64,000 nt of DNA from JAUXJB01 sp965226855 (GTDB taxonomy: Bacteria; Myxococcota_A; UBA9160; SZUA-336): assembly GCA_965226855.1 (NCBI GenBank), contig CBDDEE010000031.1:372001-436000 (forward strand), read 5' to 3'. Positions 7,667 to 15,910 of the stretch are shown piece after piece. Position numbers and translations under genes: made by a program. The stretch's first letter is position 1; every line of letters begins with the position of its first letter. The notes under the pieces are model-generated. The model was given only the letters and a program-made list of their open reading frames with translations, made no database searches and had not been told where the DNA came from.

Positions 7667-9001
7667 TCAGGCCGAGCCCGCCTCCCCCGCCCGATCCTTC
7701 TCGAGCATGTCCGCGCGAAAGTGGCGGGCAGCCAGGGCGAAGTGCACGGCGGCCCAGGCCGTGGTGAGATTCGCCAGCAAGAGCGAGTAGCGCACGGCCT
7801 CGTCGCCGAAGTTGGAAGCGAGCAGGTCGTTGAGGACGCCCACCGCCTGCGGACCGAGCCCCAGGCCGATCAAGTTGAGGATGAAGAACAGGATGGCCGA
7901 GGCGACGGCCCGCATGCGCAGCTTCACGAGCGCCTGAGCGCTCGCAATGACCGGTCCGAGCCACATCGCACTGAGCAGCACACCCGGGATGTAGGAGATC
8001 AGAGAGAGCGTCAGCGAGTCGATGAGGAGGAAGCCGACGATGAAGGGCACTACCAAGATGCACGAGATCGCGGGCACCCACATGTACCAGCGCGCATCCC
8101 TGCGCCCCAGCCGATCGGCGAGCACGCCGCCGAGCACACTCCCCGCGGCCCCACCGAAGCCGAGGATGAGGCCGAGGTAGGTACCGGTCTCGCCGCTGCC
8201 CAGATCGTGCACGCGGCGGAGGAAGGTCGGAGCCCACTGCGCGAAGCCGTAGCCGGAGAACGCTTGCAGTCCACCGGCGATCGCCAGGTGGCGGAACGAG
8301 CGGAGCGACCACATGAAGGCGAAGACCTTCATCACGGGTTCCGGGTCCTCGACTTCCACCACGCCCTCGGAGGCACCGCGCACGGGCTCGCGCACGGTGA
8401 AGCGAACCACGAGCGCCAGCGCCAGCCCGGGCAGCCCAACCACGAAGAACGCCAGGCGCCAGCCAAAGTACTCGTTGATCCAGCCTCCGACGAGGAAGCC
8501 GAACAGGATGCCGAAGCTGATGCCCATGTTGTAGAGCGAGAGTGCCGTTGCGCGCCGTTCCGGCGGGAAGTAGTCGGCGATGATCGAGTGGGCGGGCGGA
8601 CTCCCAGCGGCCTCGCCCACGCCAACGCCGATCCGCGCGAGCAGGAGCTCCGGGAAGTTTCGCACCAGACCCGATGCGGCCGTCATCACGCTCCAGAGCG
8701 TGAGCCCCATCGCGATGATCGAGCGCCGCACGCCCACGTCGGCCCAGCGTGCGATCGGGATGCCGGCAAAGGTGTAGAAGAGCGCGAAGGCGAATCCCGT
8801 CAGGAAGCCCATCGCGCTGTCTGACACGCCCAGCTCGAGCTTGATGTCCTCGAGCAGGATCGCGAGGATCTGCCGATCGATGAAATTGAAGACGTAGACG
8901 AAGAACAGGACGCCGAGCACGTAGTTCGCGTAGCGGCGACCCTCCGGGTCATCCGCGAACAGCGCCGAGCTCGGAGGCTTGTCTGCCGGCTCTTCCGCCA
9001 C
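7667..9001 (-). CDS. MFS transporter, spinster-like / organic acid carrier
   Basis: This 444-residue, twelve-helix major facilitator opens with a short soluble tail, then NFIDRQILAILLEDIKLELG, a hallmark of the spinster-like and aromatic-acid-type MFS branch. The loop 2-3 signature is present (ARWADVGVRRSIIAMG), with its mirror in the second half (LADRLGRRDARW). Motif VGVGEAAGSPPAHSIIADYFPPERRATA is typical of this subgroup. It lies 131 bp downstream of the hydroxylase gene on the same strand and could import the substrate of that pair. That link is inference. The start ATG at 9001 faces the VOC gene across 114 bp, which must hold both promoters. Confidence 0.85.
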   Translation of the reverse strand: MAEEPADKPPSSALFADDPEGRRYANYVLGVLFFVYVFNFIDRQILAILLEDIKLELGVSDSAMGFLTGFAFALFYTFAGIPIARWADVGVRRSIIAMGLTLWSVMTAASGLVRNFPELLLARIGVGVGEAAGSPPAHSIIADYFPPERRATALSLYNMGISFGILFGFLVGGWINEYFGWRLAFFVVGLPGLALALVVRFTVREPVRGASEGVVEVEDPEPVMKVFAFMWSLRSFRHLAIAGGLQAFSGYGFAQWAPTFLRRVHDLGSGETGTYLGLILGFGGAAGSVLGGVLADRLGRRDARWYMWVPAISCILVVPFIVGFLLIDSLTLSLISYIPGVLLSAMWLGPVIASAQALVKLRMRAVASAILFFILNLIGLGLGPQAVGVLNDLLASNFGDEAVRYSLLLANLTTAWAAVHFALAARHFRADMLEKDRAGEAGSA

Positions 9002-9115
9002 GGCGCCAGCATACGCGAAAGAAACCGGCTTGGGTCCCCCTACGCGCCATGAAGCCTGGCTTCGAGATCGCAGCGGGTGCTAGCATTCGCGTGACTGACA
9101 TCGAAGGAGCGAGTC

Positions 9116-9616
9116 ATGGCGAGTGCCAAGCCCATCGGTTTCCATCACGTCGCGTATGCATGCCGCGACATCCACGAGAACCACCACTTTTACGGGGACC
9201 TGCTCGGTCTCGAGCTGGTGCACACGGAGGTCGCGCCGCTCGGCGACGGCTTCTTCCGGCACGTCTTCTACGATACGGGCGACGGTAGCTGCATCGCCTT
9301 CTTCGACCTGCATGGCGTCGGCGAGCAGGACAGGGAGAACACCGCGGTGTCGACCGGGCTGGGGTTCCCCGTCTGGACGAACCACTTCGCGTTCCGCAGC
9401 GATCCGGCGCGAACGGAAGACGTTTCGAAGCGCGCGAAGGAAGAGGGCCGACGGGTGTTCGACATCGATCACGGCTGGTGCCAGTCGACCTACATCCTGG
9501 ATCCCAATGACATCCTGGTAGAGCTGTGCTCGGACACGCCGGGCTTCGAGCCGGATCCCAAGAAGGCGCTGGAGCTGCTGGATGCCTTGCCCGCACAGGT
9601 GAAGGAGAGCTCGTAG
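9116..9616 (+). CDS. VOC family (glyoxalase/dioxygenase fold) protein
   Basis: The 166-residue protein has the paired beta-alpha-beta-beta-beta units of the vicinal oxygen chelate fold: GFHHVAYACRDIHENHHFYGDLLGLELVH in the first half and TNHFAFRS, STYILDPNDILVELC in the second. H10/H11 near the start, H in NHFAF, and E in LVELC are in the places where VOC enzymes bind a metal. The substrate cannot be inferred. Start ATG 9116 follows GAAGGAGCG. The stop is 17 bp before the GTG of the broken MetE-like gene, so the two probably formed an operon. Confidence 0.85.
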   Translation: MASAKPIGFHHVAYACRDIHENHHFYGDLLGLELVHTEVAPLGDGFFRHVFYDTGDGSCIAFFDLHGVGEQDRENTAVSTGLGFPVWTNHFAFRSDPARTEDVSKRAKEEGRRVFDIDHGWCQSTYILDPNDILVELCSDTPGFEPDPKKALELLDALPAQVKESS

Positions 9617-9633
9617 CGGACGCCGGCAAACAC

Positions 9634-10355
9634 GTGGGCGTCGATCCCCTGCTTCCGACCACTCTCGTCGGCAGCTACGCCCAGCCTGACTGGCTGATCG
9701 ATCGGGCGAGACTCGGAGAACACCTGCCGTCCCGCGTTCGCGCGAGAGAGCTCTGGCGCGTCCCGGAGGCGCAGCTCGAGCAGGCTCAGGACGACGCGAC
9801 CGTGCTGGCGCTGCACGACCAGGAGCGAGCTGGGCTCGATATCGTCACGGACGGGGAGATGCGCCGCGAGAGCATTTCGTTCAGCTCGACGAGCCGTACG
9901 TGCAGGCGCGCGACGAGGCGGCGAGGCGTTACGCGCTACCCGCGATCGATCGGGCGCTGCAGGGAGCGACAGGTCCGACCGTGCTCCACGTGTGCTTCGG
10001 CTACGCGCAGTACGTCGCGGACAAGCCGACCGGCTACTCGTTTCTTTCCGAGCTGGACGCCTCGCACGCCGACGAGATCTCGATCGAGGCCGCCCAGCCC
10101 CGACTCGAGCTCGCGGTCCTCGAGTCCCTTCCATCCAAGCGGCTCCACGTGGGCGTGCTCGACCTCCGCGACCACTCGGTGGAGAGCGCCGAACTTGTTG
10201 CGGACCGAATCCACGCCGCGCTCGAACACGTTCCACCCGAGCGACTCGTCATCGCCCCGGACTGCGGCATGAAGTACCTCCCCCGCGACGTCGCGTTCGG
10301 CAAGCTTCAAGCAATGGTCCGCGGCGCAGCCCAAGTTCGCCAAGAGCTCCGCTAG
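9634..10355 (+). pseudogene. MetE-like (cobalamin-independent methionine synthase C-domain family) gene with internal deletion
   Basis: The frame from GTG 9634 reads TTLVGSYAQPDWLIDRA ... ERAGLDIVTDGEMRRES, the N-terminal part of the single-domain MetE-like family. From about 9875 the coherent protein continues in another frame as FVQLDEPYVQARDEAARRYA, CFGYAQYVADKPTGYSFL and APDCGMKYLPR, up to the stop at 10355. In the family about 100 residues normally lie between TDGEMRRES and the IDEPY motif. Here they are missing, and the join is out of frame. The zinc-site Cys of CFGY and of PDCGMKYL remain. Either a genuine deletion pseudogene or an assembly collapse. It follows the VOC gene by 17 bp. 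Confidence 0.75.
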
Positions 10356-10384
10356 CGCACACTCCGACTCGCGCCAGGACCTGC

Positions 10385-11836
10385 CTAGTCGAAACCTGGC
10401 GGGGGCTCGTAGCCACCGATGATTTCACCCAGCCGCCGAGCAAAGTCGATCGCAGTGCGGTCCTCCAGATAGGGAGCGACGATCTGGATCCCGACGGGGA
10501 GACCGTCCGCACTCAGGCCGACAGGGGCTACCGACGCCGGCAGGTACGCGAGGGTCGCGAACCCGATCCACGAGATCTGCTCCCAGTAGCGGCGCTCCTC
10601 GCCGTTCACGACGATGCGACGCTCGTCGAACTCGCGGTGGTCGTGACGAATCGCGGTCACCGACGTCACCGGGGTGAGCAACACGTCGTAGCGCTCGAAG
10701 AACTGTTGCCAGCGCGCCCGCATCTGCTCTCGGGTCTCGTTCAGCTGCAGCCACTCGCGGTGGCGCAGGGCCGCCGAGCGCGGCCTGGTGGGGGGCGCTT
10801 CCGCGTCCTCGCTGGGGAGCGCGTCTTCCTGTTCCAGGAGCAGACGGAACTGATCCTCGGGAAGCCGCTGTGCGCTGGCAGCGGTGAGCAGCGAGCGGTA
10901 GACGCGGTTCGCCTCCGCGAACTCGATCTCTGGCCGCGCCTTGTCGTCGACGCTCACTCCAGCCGCCCTGAGGGCTCCCACGGTGCTCTCGAGTCTGTCG
11001 CGCACGCGCGCGTCGACGGGCGCGACCGGATCATCGAGCCAGGCAGCCACGCGGTAGGCGCGCAGTGACCCGCGACGAGGGGGCGGTAGCTCGAGGCGCC
11101 ACGCGAGCTCGCGATCGGCCTCCGCTCCCGCGACGATCGACAGCTCGAACTCGAGATCGTCTGCGCTGCGTGCCAGCGGTCCGGCAACGCTGAGATCGCC
11201 GACGGCCATCAAGCCGGGTAGCCGCACGCGGCGCCGCGGCACGATGCCGAGGCTCGGCTTGTGCCCGTATACGCCGGTGTAGTGAGCGGGGTTTCGGATC
11301 GAGCCGCCGATGTCGCTGCCGAGATCGAGCGCGCTCATCCCGGTGGCAAGCGCCACTGCGGTACCTCCGGAAGAGCCGCCCGGTGCCCGCGCGGTGTCCC
11401 ACGGATTGTTCGTCGTGCCGTACACCGCGTTGTACGTCTGGAGATCCATGCCGTTCAGCGGGGAGTTCGTCAGCCCGAAGATCACCGCGCCGGCGTCGAT
11501 CAGTCGCTGCACGGCGGGGGAGTTCACGTCGGCGACGCGCTCGGCGAACTGCGGGTCGCCGAAGGTCCAGGGCATGCCTTCGACCTCGAAGAGCTCCTTC
11601 ATCGTCATCGGCAGCCCGTGCAGGGGGCCCCACACCTCCCGGCGCGCGAGCGCCGCATCCGCCTCATCCGCCCGCTTTCGCGCGCGCTCCACGTCGAGCA
11701 CGACGATGGCGTTCAGACCTGGATTGAACCGCTCGACTCGTTCCAGATAGTGATCGAGCAGCTCGCGCGCTCCGATCTCGCGCGCCCGTAGCATCTCCGC
11801 GAGCTCTCGCGCAGGCTTGAAGGCAACGTCACTCAT
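10385..11836 (-). CDS. Amidase (amidase signature family)
   Basis: This 483-residue enzyme belongs to the Ser-cisSer-Lys amidases. K80 (GLPMTMKELFEVEG), the cis-serine S155 in GGSSGG and the nucleophile S179 in DIGGSIRNPA are all present, with the 24-residue spacing of the family between the two serines. TNSPLNGMDLQTYNAVYGTTNNPW and the late GLPVGIQIVAPYLEDR also match. It hydrolyses a carboxamide, but the substrate is not identifiable; it is not part of a gatCAB set. It is convergent with the MetE-like gene and followed by a small lipoprotein gene oriented the same way upstream. Confidence 0.9.
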   Translation of the reverse strand: MSDVAFKPARELAEMLRAREIGARELLDHYLERVERFNPGLNAIVVLDVERARKRADEADAALARREVWGPLHGLPMTMKELFEVEGMPWTFGDPQFAERVADVNSPAVQRLIDAGAVIFGLTNSPLNGMDLQTYNAVYGTTNNPWDTARAPGGSSGGTAVALATGMSALDLGSDIGGSIRNPAHYTGVYGHKPSLGIVPRRRVRLPGLMAVGDLSVAGPLARSADDLEFELSIVAGAEADRELAWRLELPPPRRGSLRAYRVAAWLDDPVAPVDARVRDRLESTVGALRAAGVSVDDKARPEIEFAEANRVYRSLLTAASAQRLPEDQFRLLLEQEDALPSEDAEAPPTRPRSAALRHREWLQLNETREQMRARWQQFFERYDVLLTPVTSVTAIRHDHREFDERRIVVNGEERRYWEQISWIGFATLAYLPASVAPVGLSADGLPVGIQIVAPYLEDRTAIDFARRLGEIIGGYEPPPGFD

Positions 11837-11853
11837 CGGTCAGAGCGAGATCG

Positions 11854-12201
11854 CTAGAGGCTACACTTCTGCTTGATGGAAGCGATCTTGTCTTCCATCT
11901 GCTCGTTGTACGAGCCCGATGCTACGGTCCAGTGGTCGAGGTACATGCGCTCCGGCCTCCTCGCGGCCGAGCGGAACAGACTGATGATGATCGACGGGGG
12001 CATGATGCCTAACAGTCCCTGAACGAGCCGCTTCCCTCCCGAGGCGTGCTCGCTCTTCAGGTAGGAGATGTCGTCGTACCCGGACGAGCAGTTCACGGGC
12101 TCCGAGATCTTCATCTTGGTTTCAGGGGAGATCCCTACACATGCGGTGAGAGAGAACGCACACAGTGCGACCACGGACACGCGAGTGCTGTGAATTGCCA
12201 C
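11854..12201 (-). CDS. Small predicted lipoprotein, unknown function
   Basis: The 115-residue protein has a lipoprotein signal peptide: basic start, hydrophobic VVALCAFSL, and lipobox LTAC with Cys21. The mature part has no domain I recognise. It contains two further Cys (CSSGYDD and the C-terminal KQKCSL) that could form a disulphide, and a hydrophobic MPPSIIISLF stretch. It lies 17 bp upstream of the amidase gene on the same strand, so they are probably cotranscribed. It is divergent from the molybdopterin oxidoreductase. Confidence 0.65.
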   Translation of the reverse strand: MAIHSTRVSVVALCAFSLTACVGISPETKMKISEPVNCSSGYDDISYLKSEHASGGKRLVQGLLGIMPPSIIISLFRSAARRPERMYLDHWTVASGSYNEQMEDKIASIKQKCSL

Positions 12202-12350
12202 GCTTCATCCTTCCCAGGTGATGATCCCAGTCTTCGAGAGGGCGACCTTACGTCTGGCGACTCGCCGGGTCAACCAGATGAACTTTCGCACCAGTGCGGA
12301 TCCGTCGCTCGATCGGGTACCATCGATCTTGCGAGCGATAGGGAGGGGAA

Positions 12351-14606
12351 ATGGCGACGAGGGATGCTGGTGACTGGCAGACCACGGCCTGCATCCTGTG
12401 CAGCATCAACTGCGGGCTGCAGGTCCAGGTCGAGGATCGACACATCGTGAAGATCCGCGGCGATCGCGGGAACCCGCGCTCGCTCGGCTATACCTGCGAG
12501 AAGCAGGCCCGGCTCGACCATTACCAGAACCACCGCGATCGCCTGACGACGCCCCTGCGCCGTCAGCCGGACGGCAGCTTCGAGCCGATCGACTGGGAGA
12601 CCGCGATCCGAGAGGTGGCCGCACGTCTGGCCGAGATTCGTGACACGCTGGGCGGTGAGAAGATCCTGTACTACGGGGGCGGGGGCCAGGGAAATCACCT
12701 GGGCGGGGCCTACGGCGCCGCGACCGTCCGCGCCTTCGGGGGGGTCTACCGCTCGAACGCCCTGGCTCAGGAGAAGACGGGCGAGTTCTGGGTCGAGGGC
12801 CGCATGTTCGGCGGGCGCCCCGAGCCCGACTTTGCGAACGCGGAGGTCGCCGTGTTCGTGGGCAAGAACCCGTGGCACTCGCACGGCTTCGAGCGCGCGC
12901 GGATCGTGTTGAGGGAGATCGCGAGGGATCCGGCGCGCTCGATGATCGTGATCGATCCGCGGCGCACGGAGACCGCGGAGCTGGCGGACGTGCACCTGCA
13001 GGTGCGCCCCGGATCGGACGCCCACTGTCTCTCTGCGTTGCTTGGCGTGCTGATCGAGGAGGACCTGCTCGACCAGAAGTTTCTCGCGGAGCGGTCGACC
13101 GGGGTAGACGCAGTCATCGAGGCGCTGGCTTCGGTACCGATTGCAGACTACTGCGACCGTGCGGGCGTGCCAGAGGCGCAGGTCCGCGACGCCGCGCGGC
13201 GCATCGGCCGCGCGGAGAGCGTCGCCGTCGTCGAGGACCTCGGGATCGAGATGGCGCCGCACAGCACGCTCAACTCGTATCTCGAGAAGCTGCTCTACGC
13301 GCTGACGGGGAACTTTTCCAAGCCCGGAACGATGAACCTCGGCACGCACATGGGGAAGCTGGCGGGCACCACGCGGGGAGATGCGCGCACCCCGGTCGGC
13401 GGCCACCGGATCATCACCGGCCTGCTCCCCTGCAACGTCATCCCGGACGAGATCCTCACAGATCATCCCGACCGCTTCCGCGCCATGTTCATCGAGAGCG
13501 GCAACCCGGTGCACTCGCTGGCCGACAGCAAGCGTATGCGCGAGGCGCTTCAGGCCCTCGACCTGGTGGTGGTGATCGACGTGGCCATGACAGAGACCGC
13601 GCAGCTTGCAGACTACGTGCTTCCAGCGGCGTCGCAGTACGAGAAGTGGGAGACCACGTTCTTCGGTGGCGGCTTCCCAGACCACGTCTTCCAGCTGCGT
13701 CCTCCGCTGATGGAGCCGCTCGAGGGGACGCTGCCCGAGCCGGAGATCCACGCCCGACTCGTGTATGCGCTCGGTGGGCTCTGCGACGGCGATCTCGCAG
13801 AGCTGCGCGCCGCCGCGGGCGAAGGGCGCGCCGCTTTTCAGGCAGCCTTCGCCCGCGCAGCGGCGGAACGACCGGAGCTGCGCAAGTTCTCGCCTATCGT
13901 GTTGTACCGCACGCTCGGGCCCGCCCTCGGTGCCGGGAACGAGAGCGCGGCGCTGCTCTGGGGGGCCGCGCACACCTGCGCGGCGTCTTATCCCGAGTCG
14001 GTCCGACGCGCCGGCTTCGAGGGCGAAGGACCCGAGCTCGGGGAAAAGCTCTTCGACGCGATCTTCTCGACTCCCTCTGGTGTCGTCATCACGCGCGATC
14101 GGTATGAGGACACCCTGGCACGCATGCACGAGGACGGGCGCATCCAGCTCGCGATCCCCGAGCTGCTGCAGGAGCTCTCCGAGCTTCCGACGGAAAACCC
14201 GGGCCAGCCGGACCCGGAGTATCCGTTCATCCTCGCGGCGGGCGAGCGCCGTACGAACACGGCGAACACGATCTATCGCGATCCCGCGTGGCGGCGGAAG
14301 GATCGCGACGGTGCGCTGCGCATGAGCCCCGAGGACGCGACGCGGCTCGCCATCCAGTCCGGGGGCCGCGCCCGCGTCACCACCAAGCGCGGCTCCGTCG
14401 ACGTGGTGGTGGAGGTCACTGACACGCTGCGCGCAGGACACGTGACGCTGCCGAACGGCCTGGGGCTCGAGTATCCGGACGAGCAGGGAGCGCGCGTCAC
14501 GACCGGTGTGTCGCCGAACGAGCTCACTGCGAGCGAGGACCGCGACTGGTTCGCGGGCACCCCGTGGCACAAGCACGTGCGGGCCAGGGTCGAGGCGGTC
14601 TCGTAG
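12351..14606 (+). CDS. Molybdopterin-dependent oxidoreductase with [4Fe-4S] cluster (DMSO reductase superfamily)
   Basis: The 751-residue protein begins with a cluster-binding domain: C14-x2-C17-x3-C21 and C49 (CILCSINC ... GYTCEK). It continues through the molybdopterin domains (GGGGQGNHLGGAYG, DPRRTETAELADVHLQVRPGSD, DYVLPAASQYEKWET) to a MopB-binding C-terminal barrel (GHVTLPNGLGLEYP). No twin-arginine signal is seen, so it is probably cytoplasmic, resembling assimilatory nitrate reductase, formate dehydrogenase and acetylene hydratase relatives. In the region where those enzymes carry the Mo-ligating Cys, SeCys or Ser I see SNALAQEKTGEF with no Cys, so the metal ligand is uncertain. The LsrF-like gene follows 24 bp downstream in the same operon. 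Confidence 0.87.
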   Translation: MATRDAGDWQTTACILCSINCGLQVQVEDRHIVKIRGDRGNPRSLGYTCEKQARLDHYQNHRDRLTTPLRRQPDGSFEPIDWETAIREVAARLAEIRDTLGGEKILYYGGGGQGNHLGGAYGAATVRAFGGVYRSNALAQEKTGEFWVEGRMFGGRPEPDFANAEVAVFVGKNPWHSHGFERARIVLREIARDPARSMIVIDPRRTETAELADVHLQVRPGSDAHCLSALLGVLIEEDLLDQKFLAERSTGVDAVIEALASVPIADYCDRAGVPEAQVRDAARRIGRAESVAVVEDLGIEMAPHSTLNSYLEKLLYALTGNFSKPGTMNLGTHMGKLAGTTRGDARTPVGGHRIITGLLPCNVIPDEILTDHPDRFRAMFIESGNPVHSLADSKRMREALQALDLVVVIDVAMTETAQLADYVLPAASQYEKWETTFFGGGFPDHVFQLRPPLMEPLEGTLPEPEIHARLVYALGGLCDGDLAELRAAAGEGRAAFQAAFARAAAERPELRKFSPIVLYRTLGPALGAGNESAALLWGAAHTCAASYPESVRRAGFEGEGPELGEKLFDAIFSTPSGVVITRDRYEDTLARMHEDGRIQLAIPELLQELSELPTENPGQPDPEYPFILAAGERRTNTANTIYRDPAWRRKDRDGALRMSPEDATRLAIQSGGRARVTTKRGSVDVVVEVTDTLRAGHVTLPNGLGLEYPDEQGARVTTGVSPNELTASEDRDWFAGTPWHKHVRARVEAVS

Positions 14607-14630
14607 CGTTCCGCACAAGGAGAGGACACG

Positions 14631-15518
14631 ATGCCAGAGGAAGATGCTGCGAACGCCAAGCACTACTTCGTCGATGTTCCCCAGACGAGCGAGGCCTTCT
14701 TCCTGAAGGGCTCGAACAACCTCGACTGGGGCATGAAGAACCGGCTGGCGAACATCTTCAACCCGAGCTCCGGCCGCACCGTCATGCTCGCCTTCGACCA
14801 CGGCTACTTTCAAGGCCCTACCAGCGGACTCGAGCGCGTCGATCTCAACATCGTGCCGCTGGCCCGCTACGCCGACACCCTGATGCTGACCCGTGGAATC
14901 CTGCGCAGCGTCATCCCTCCGACTTACACCGGGGGGATCGTGCTGCGTGCGAGCGGCGGGCCCAGCATCCTGAAGGAGCTCTCGAATGAGCAGATCGCCC
15001 TCAGCATCGACGAGGCCGTGCGCCTGAACGCGGCGGCGATGGCGGTCCAGGTATTCGTCGGCGGGGAGAACGAGACGCAATCCATCCACAACCTGACCCG
15101 GCTCGCAGACCTGGGAAACAGCCATGGCATCGCGACGCTCGGCGTGACTGCGGTCGGCCGCGAGCTCGTGCGCGACGCGCGCTACATGCGCCTGGCCGCT
15201 CGCATGTGCGCGGAGCTCGGCGCGTCCTACGTGAAGACCTACTACGTGGACGACGGCTTCGACACCGTGACGGCGAGCTGCCCCGTACCCATCGTGATCG
15301 CCGGGGGCACCAAGCTCCCCGAGGCCGACGCGCTGCGCCTCGCGTACCGCGCGGTTCAGGAGGGTGCGGCGGGCGTCGACATGGGCCGCAACATCTTCCA
15401 GTCGGAGAACCCGCTCGCGATGATCCAGGCCGTGCGCAAGGTGGTCCACGAAGACTTCCAACCGCAGGAAGCGTTCGAATACTACAGCACGCTCAAGGCA
15501 GAGAGCGAGAGCTCCTAG
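14631..15518 (+). CDS. LsrF-like class I aldolase / 3-hydroxy-5-phosphonooxypentane-2,4-dione thiolase
   Basis: The 295-residue protein follows E. coli LsrF closely along its length: LDWGMKNRLANIFNPSSGRTV, MLAFDHGYFQGPTSGLERVD, TRGILRSVIPP, CPVPIVIAGGTKLPE and GVDMGRNIFQS. The Schiff-base lysine is K202 in VKTYYV, matching K203 of LsrF from memory. LsrF ends autoinducer-2 catabolism by moving an acetyl group to CoA, but no lsr genes lie nearby. It follows a molybdopterin oxidoreductase by 24 bp, so a related aldol or thiolytic step on another substrate is possible. It has a good AAGGAGAGGAC ribosome site. Confidence 0.85.
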   Translation: MPEEDAANAKHYFVDVPQTSEAFFLKGSNNLDWGMKNRLANIFNPSSGRTVMLAFDHGYFQGPTSGLERVDLNIVPLARYADTLMLTRGILRSVIPPTYTGGIVLRASGGPSILKELSNEQIALSIDEAVRLNAAAMAVQVFVGGENETQSIHNLTRLADLGNSHGIATLGVTAVGRELVRDARYMRLAARMCAELGASYVKTYYVDDGFDTVTASCPVPIVIAGGTKLPEADALRLAYRAVQEGAAGVDMGRNIFQSENPLAMIQAVRKVVHEDFQPQEAFEYYSTLKAESESS

Positions 15519-15552
15519 CAGCTAGACTCGAACCGCGTCAGTTCACGAGGCT

Positions 15553-15574
15553 GAACTCTCACCGGGGAGAGTTC
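15553..15574. terminator. Bidirectional terminator-like hairpin
   Basis: A perfect 8-bp stem GAACTCTC / GAGAGTTC encloses a 6-nt loop. It lies in the 83-bp gap between the stop codons of the convergent LsrF-like and MoaD-like genes. It is followed by only a weak T tract. Confidence 0.6.
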
Positions 15575-15601
15575 CTTCAATAAGCCGCGGGAGTTTAGTG
15601 G

Positions 15602-15883
15602 CTAGGAACCGCCTGACACCGAGTTCAGGATCGTGATCTGGTCGCCGGGGTTGACGGGAACTTCCAGGCCTTCCACGCCGCGGGTGTAGACGTCGTTGCA
15701 GAAGCAGAGGATGTGTCTGCGCATCACGCCCGCTTCGTCGAACAAATGGAGCCCGAGCGCGGGACGCTGACGCACGAGGTCGTCGAGCGCTTCCTGCAGG
15801 GTGCCGCCGTCTACCGCGACGCTGCGCTCGCCGCCGACGAGCTGGGAAAGCACGGCGGGAAGGCGGACGGTGAGCTCGCCCAC
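15602..15883 (-). CDS. MoaD/ThiS-like ubiquitin-fold sulfur carrier ending in GGS
   Basis: The 93-residue protein has the beta-grasp pattern of MoaD/ThiS/CysO: a short LTVRLPAVLSQLVGG start, LQEALDDLVRQRPALG, DVYTRGVEGLEVPVNPGDQITILNSVSGGS. Sulfur carriers act through a free C-terminal Gly-Gly. Here one extra Ser follows, so either the tail is trimmed by a peptidase, as for QbsE-type carriers, or the protein is not a classical carrier. GTG 15883 is chosen because GAGG lies 9 nt upstream; a TTG at 15898 is possible. It lies 27 bp downstream of the hydrolase gene on the same strand. Link to the nearby molybdenum enzyme is only by position. Confidence 0.72.
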   Translation of the reverse strand: MGELTVRLPAVLSQLVGGERSVAVDGGTLQEALDDLVRQRPALGLHLFDEAGVMRRHILCFCNDVYTRGVEGLEVPVNPGDQITILNSVSGGS

Positions 15884-15910
15884 GGGCTCACACCTCAAAG
15901 GCCTGGACGC

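Noticed and set aside
12270..15461. A 1,063-codon open frame on the minus strand
   Set aside because: It is antisense to the molybdopterin oxidoreductase and LsrF-like genes, both of which have clear family motifs. The antisense product is rich in Arg/His/Val with no domain, a common shadow in high-GC DNA.
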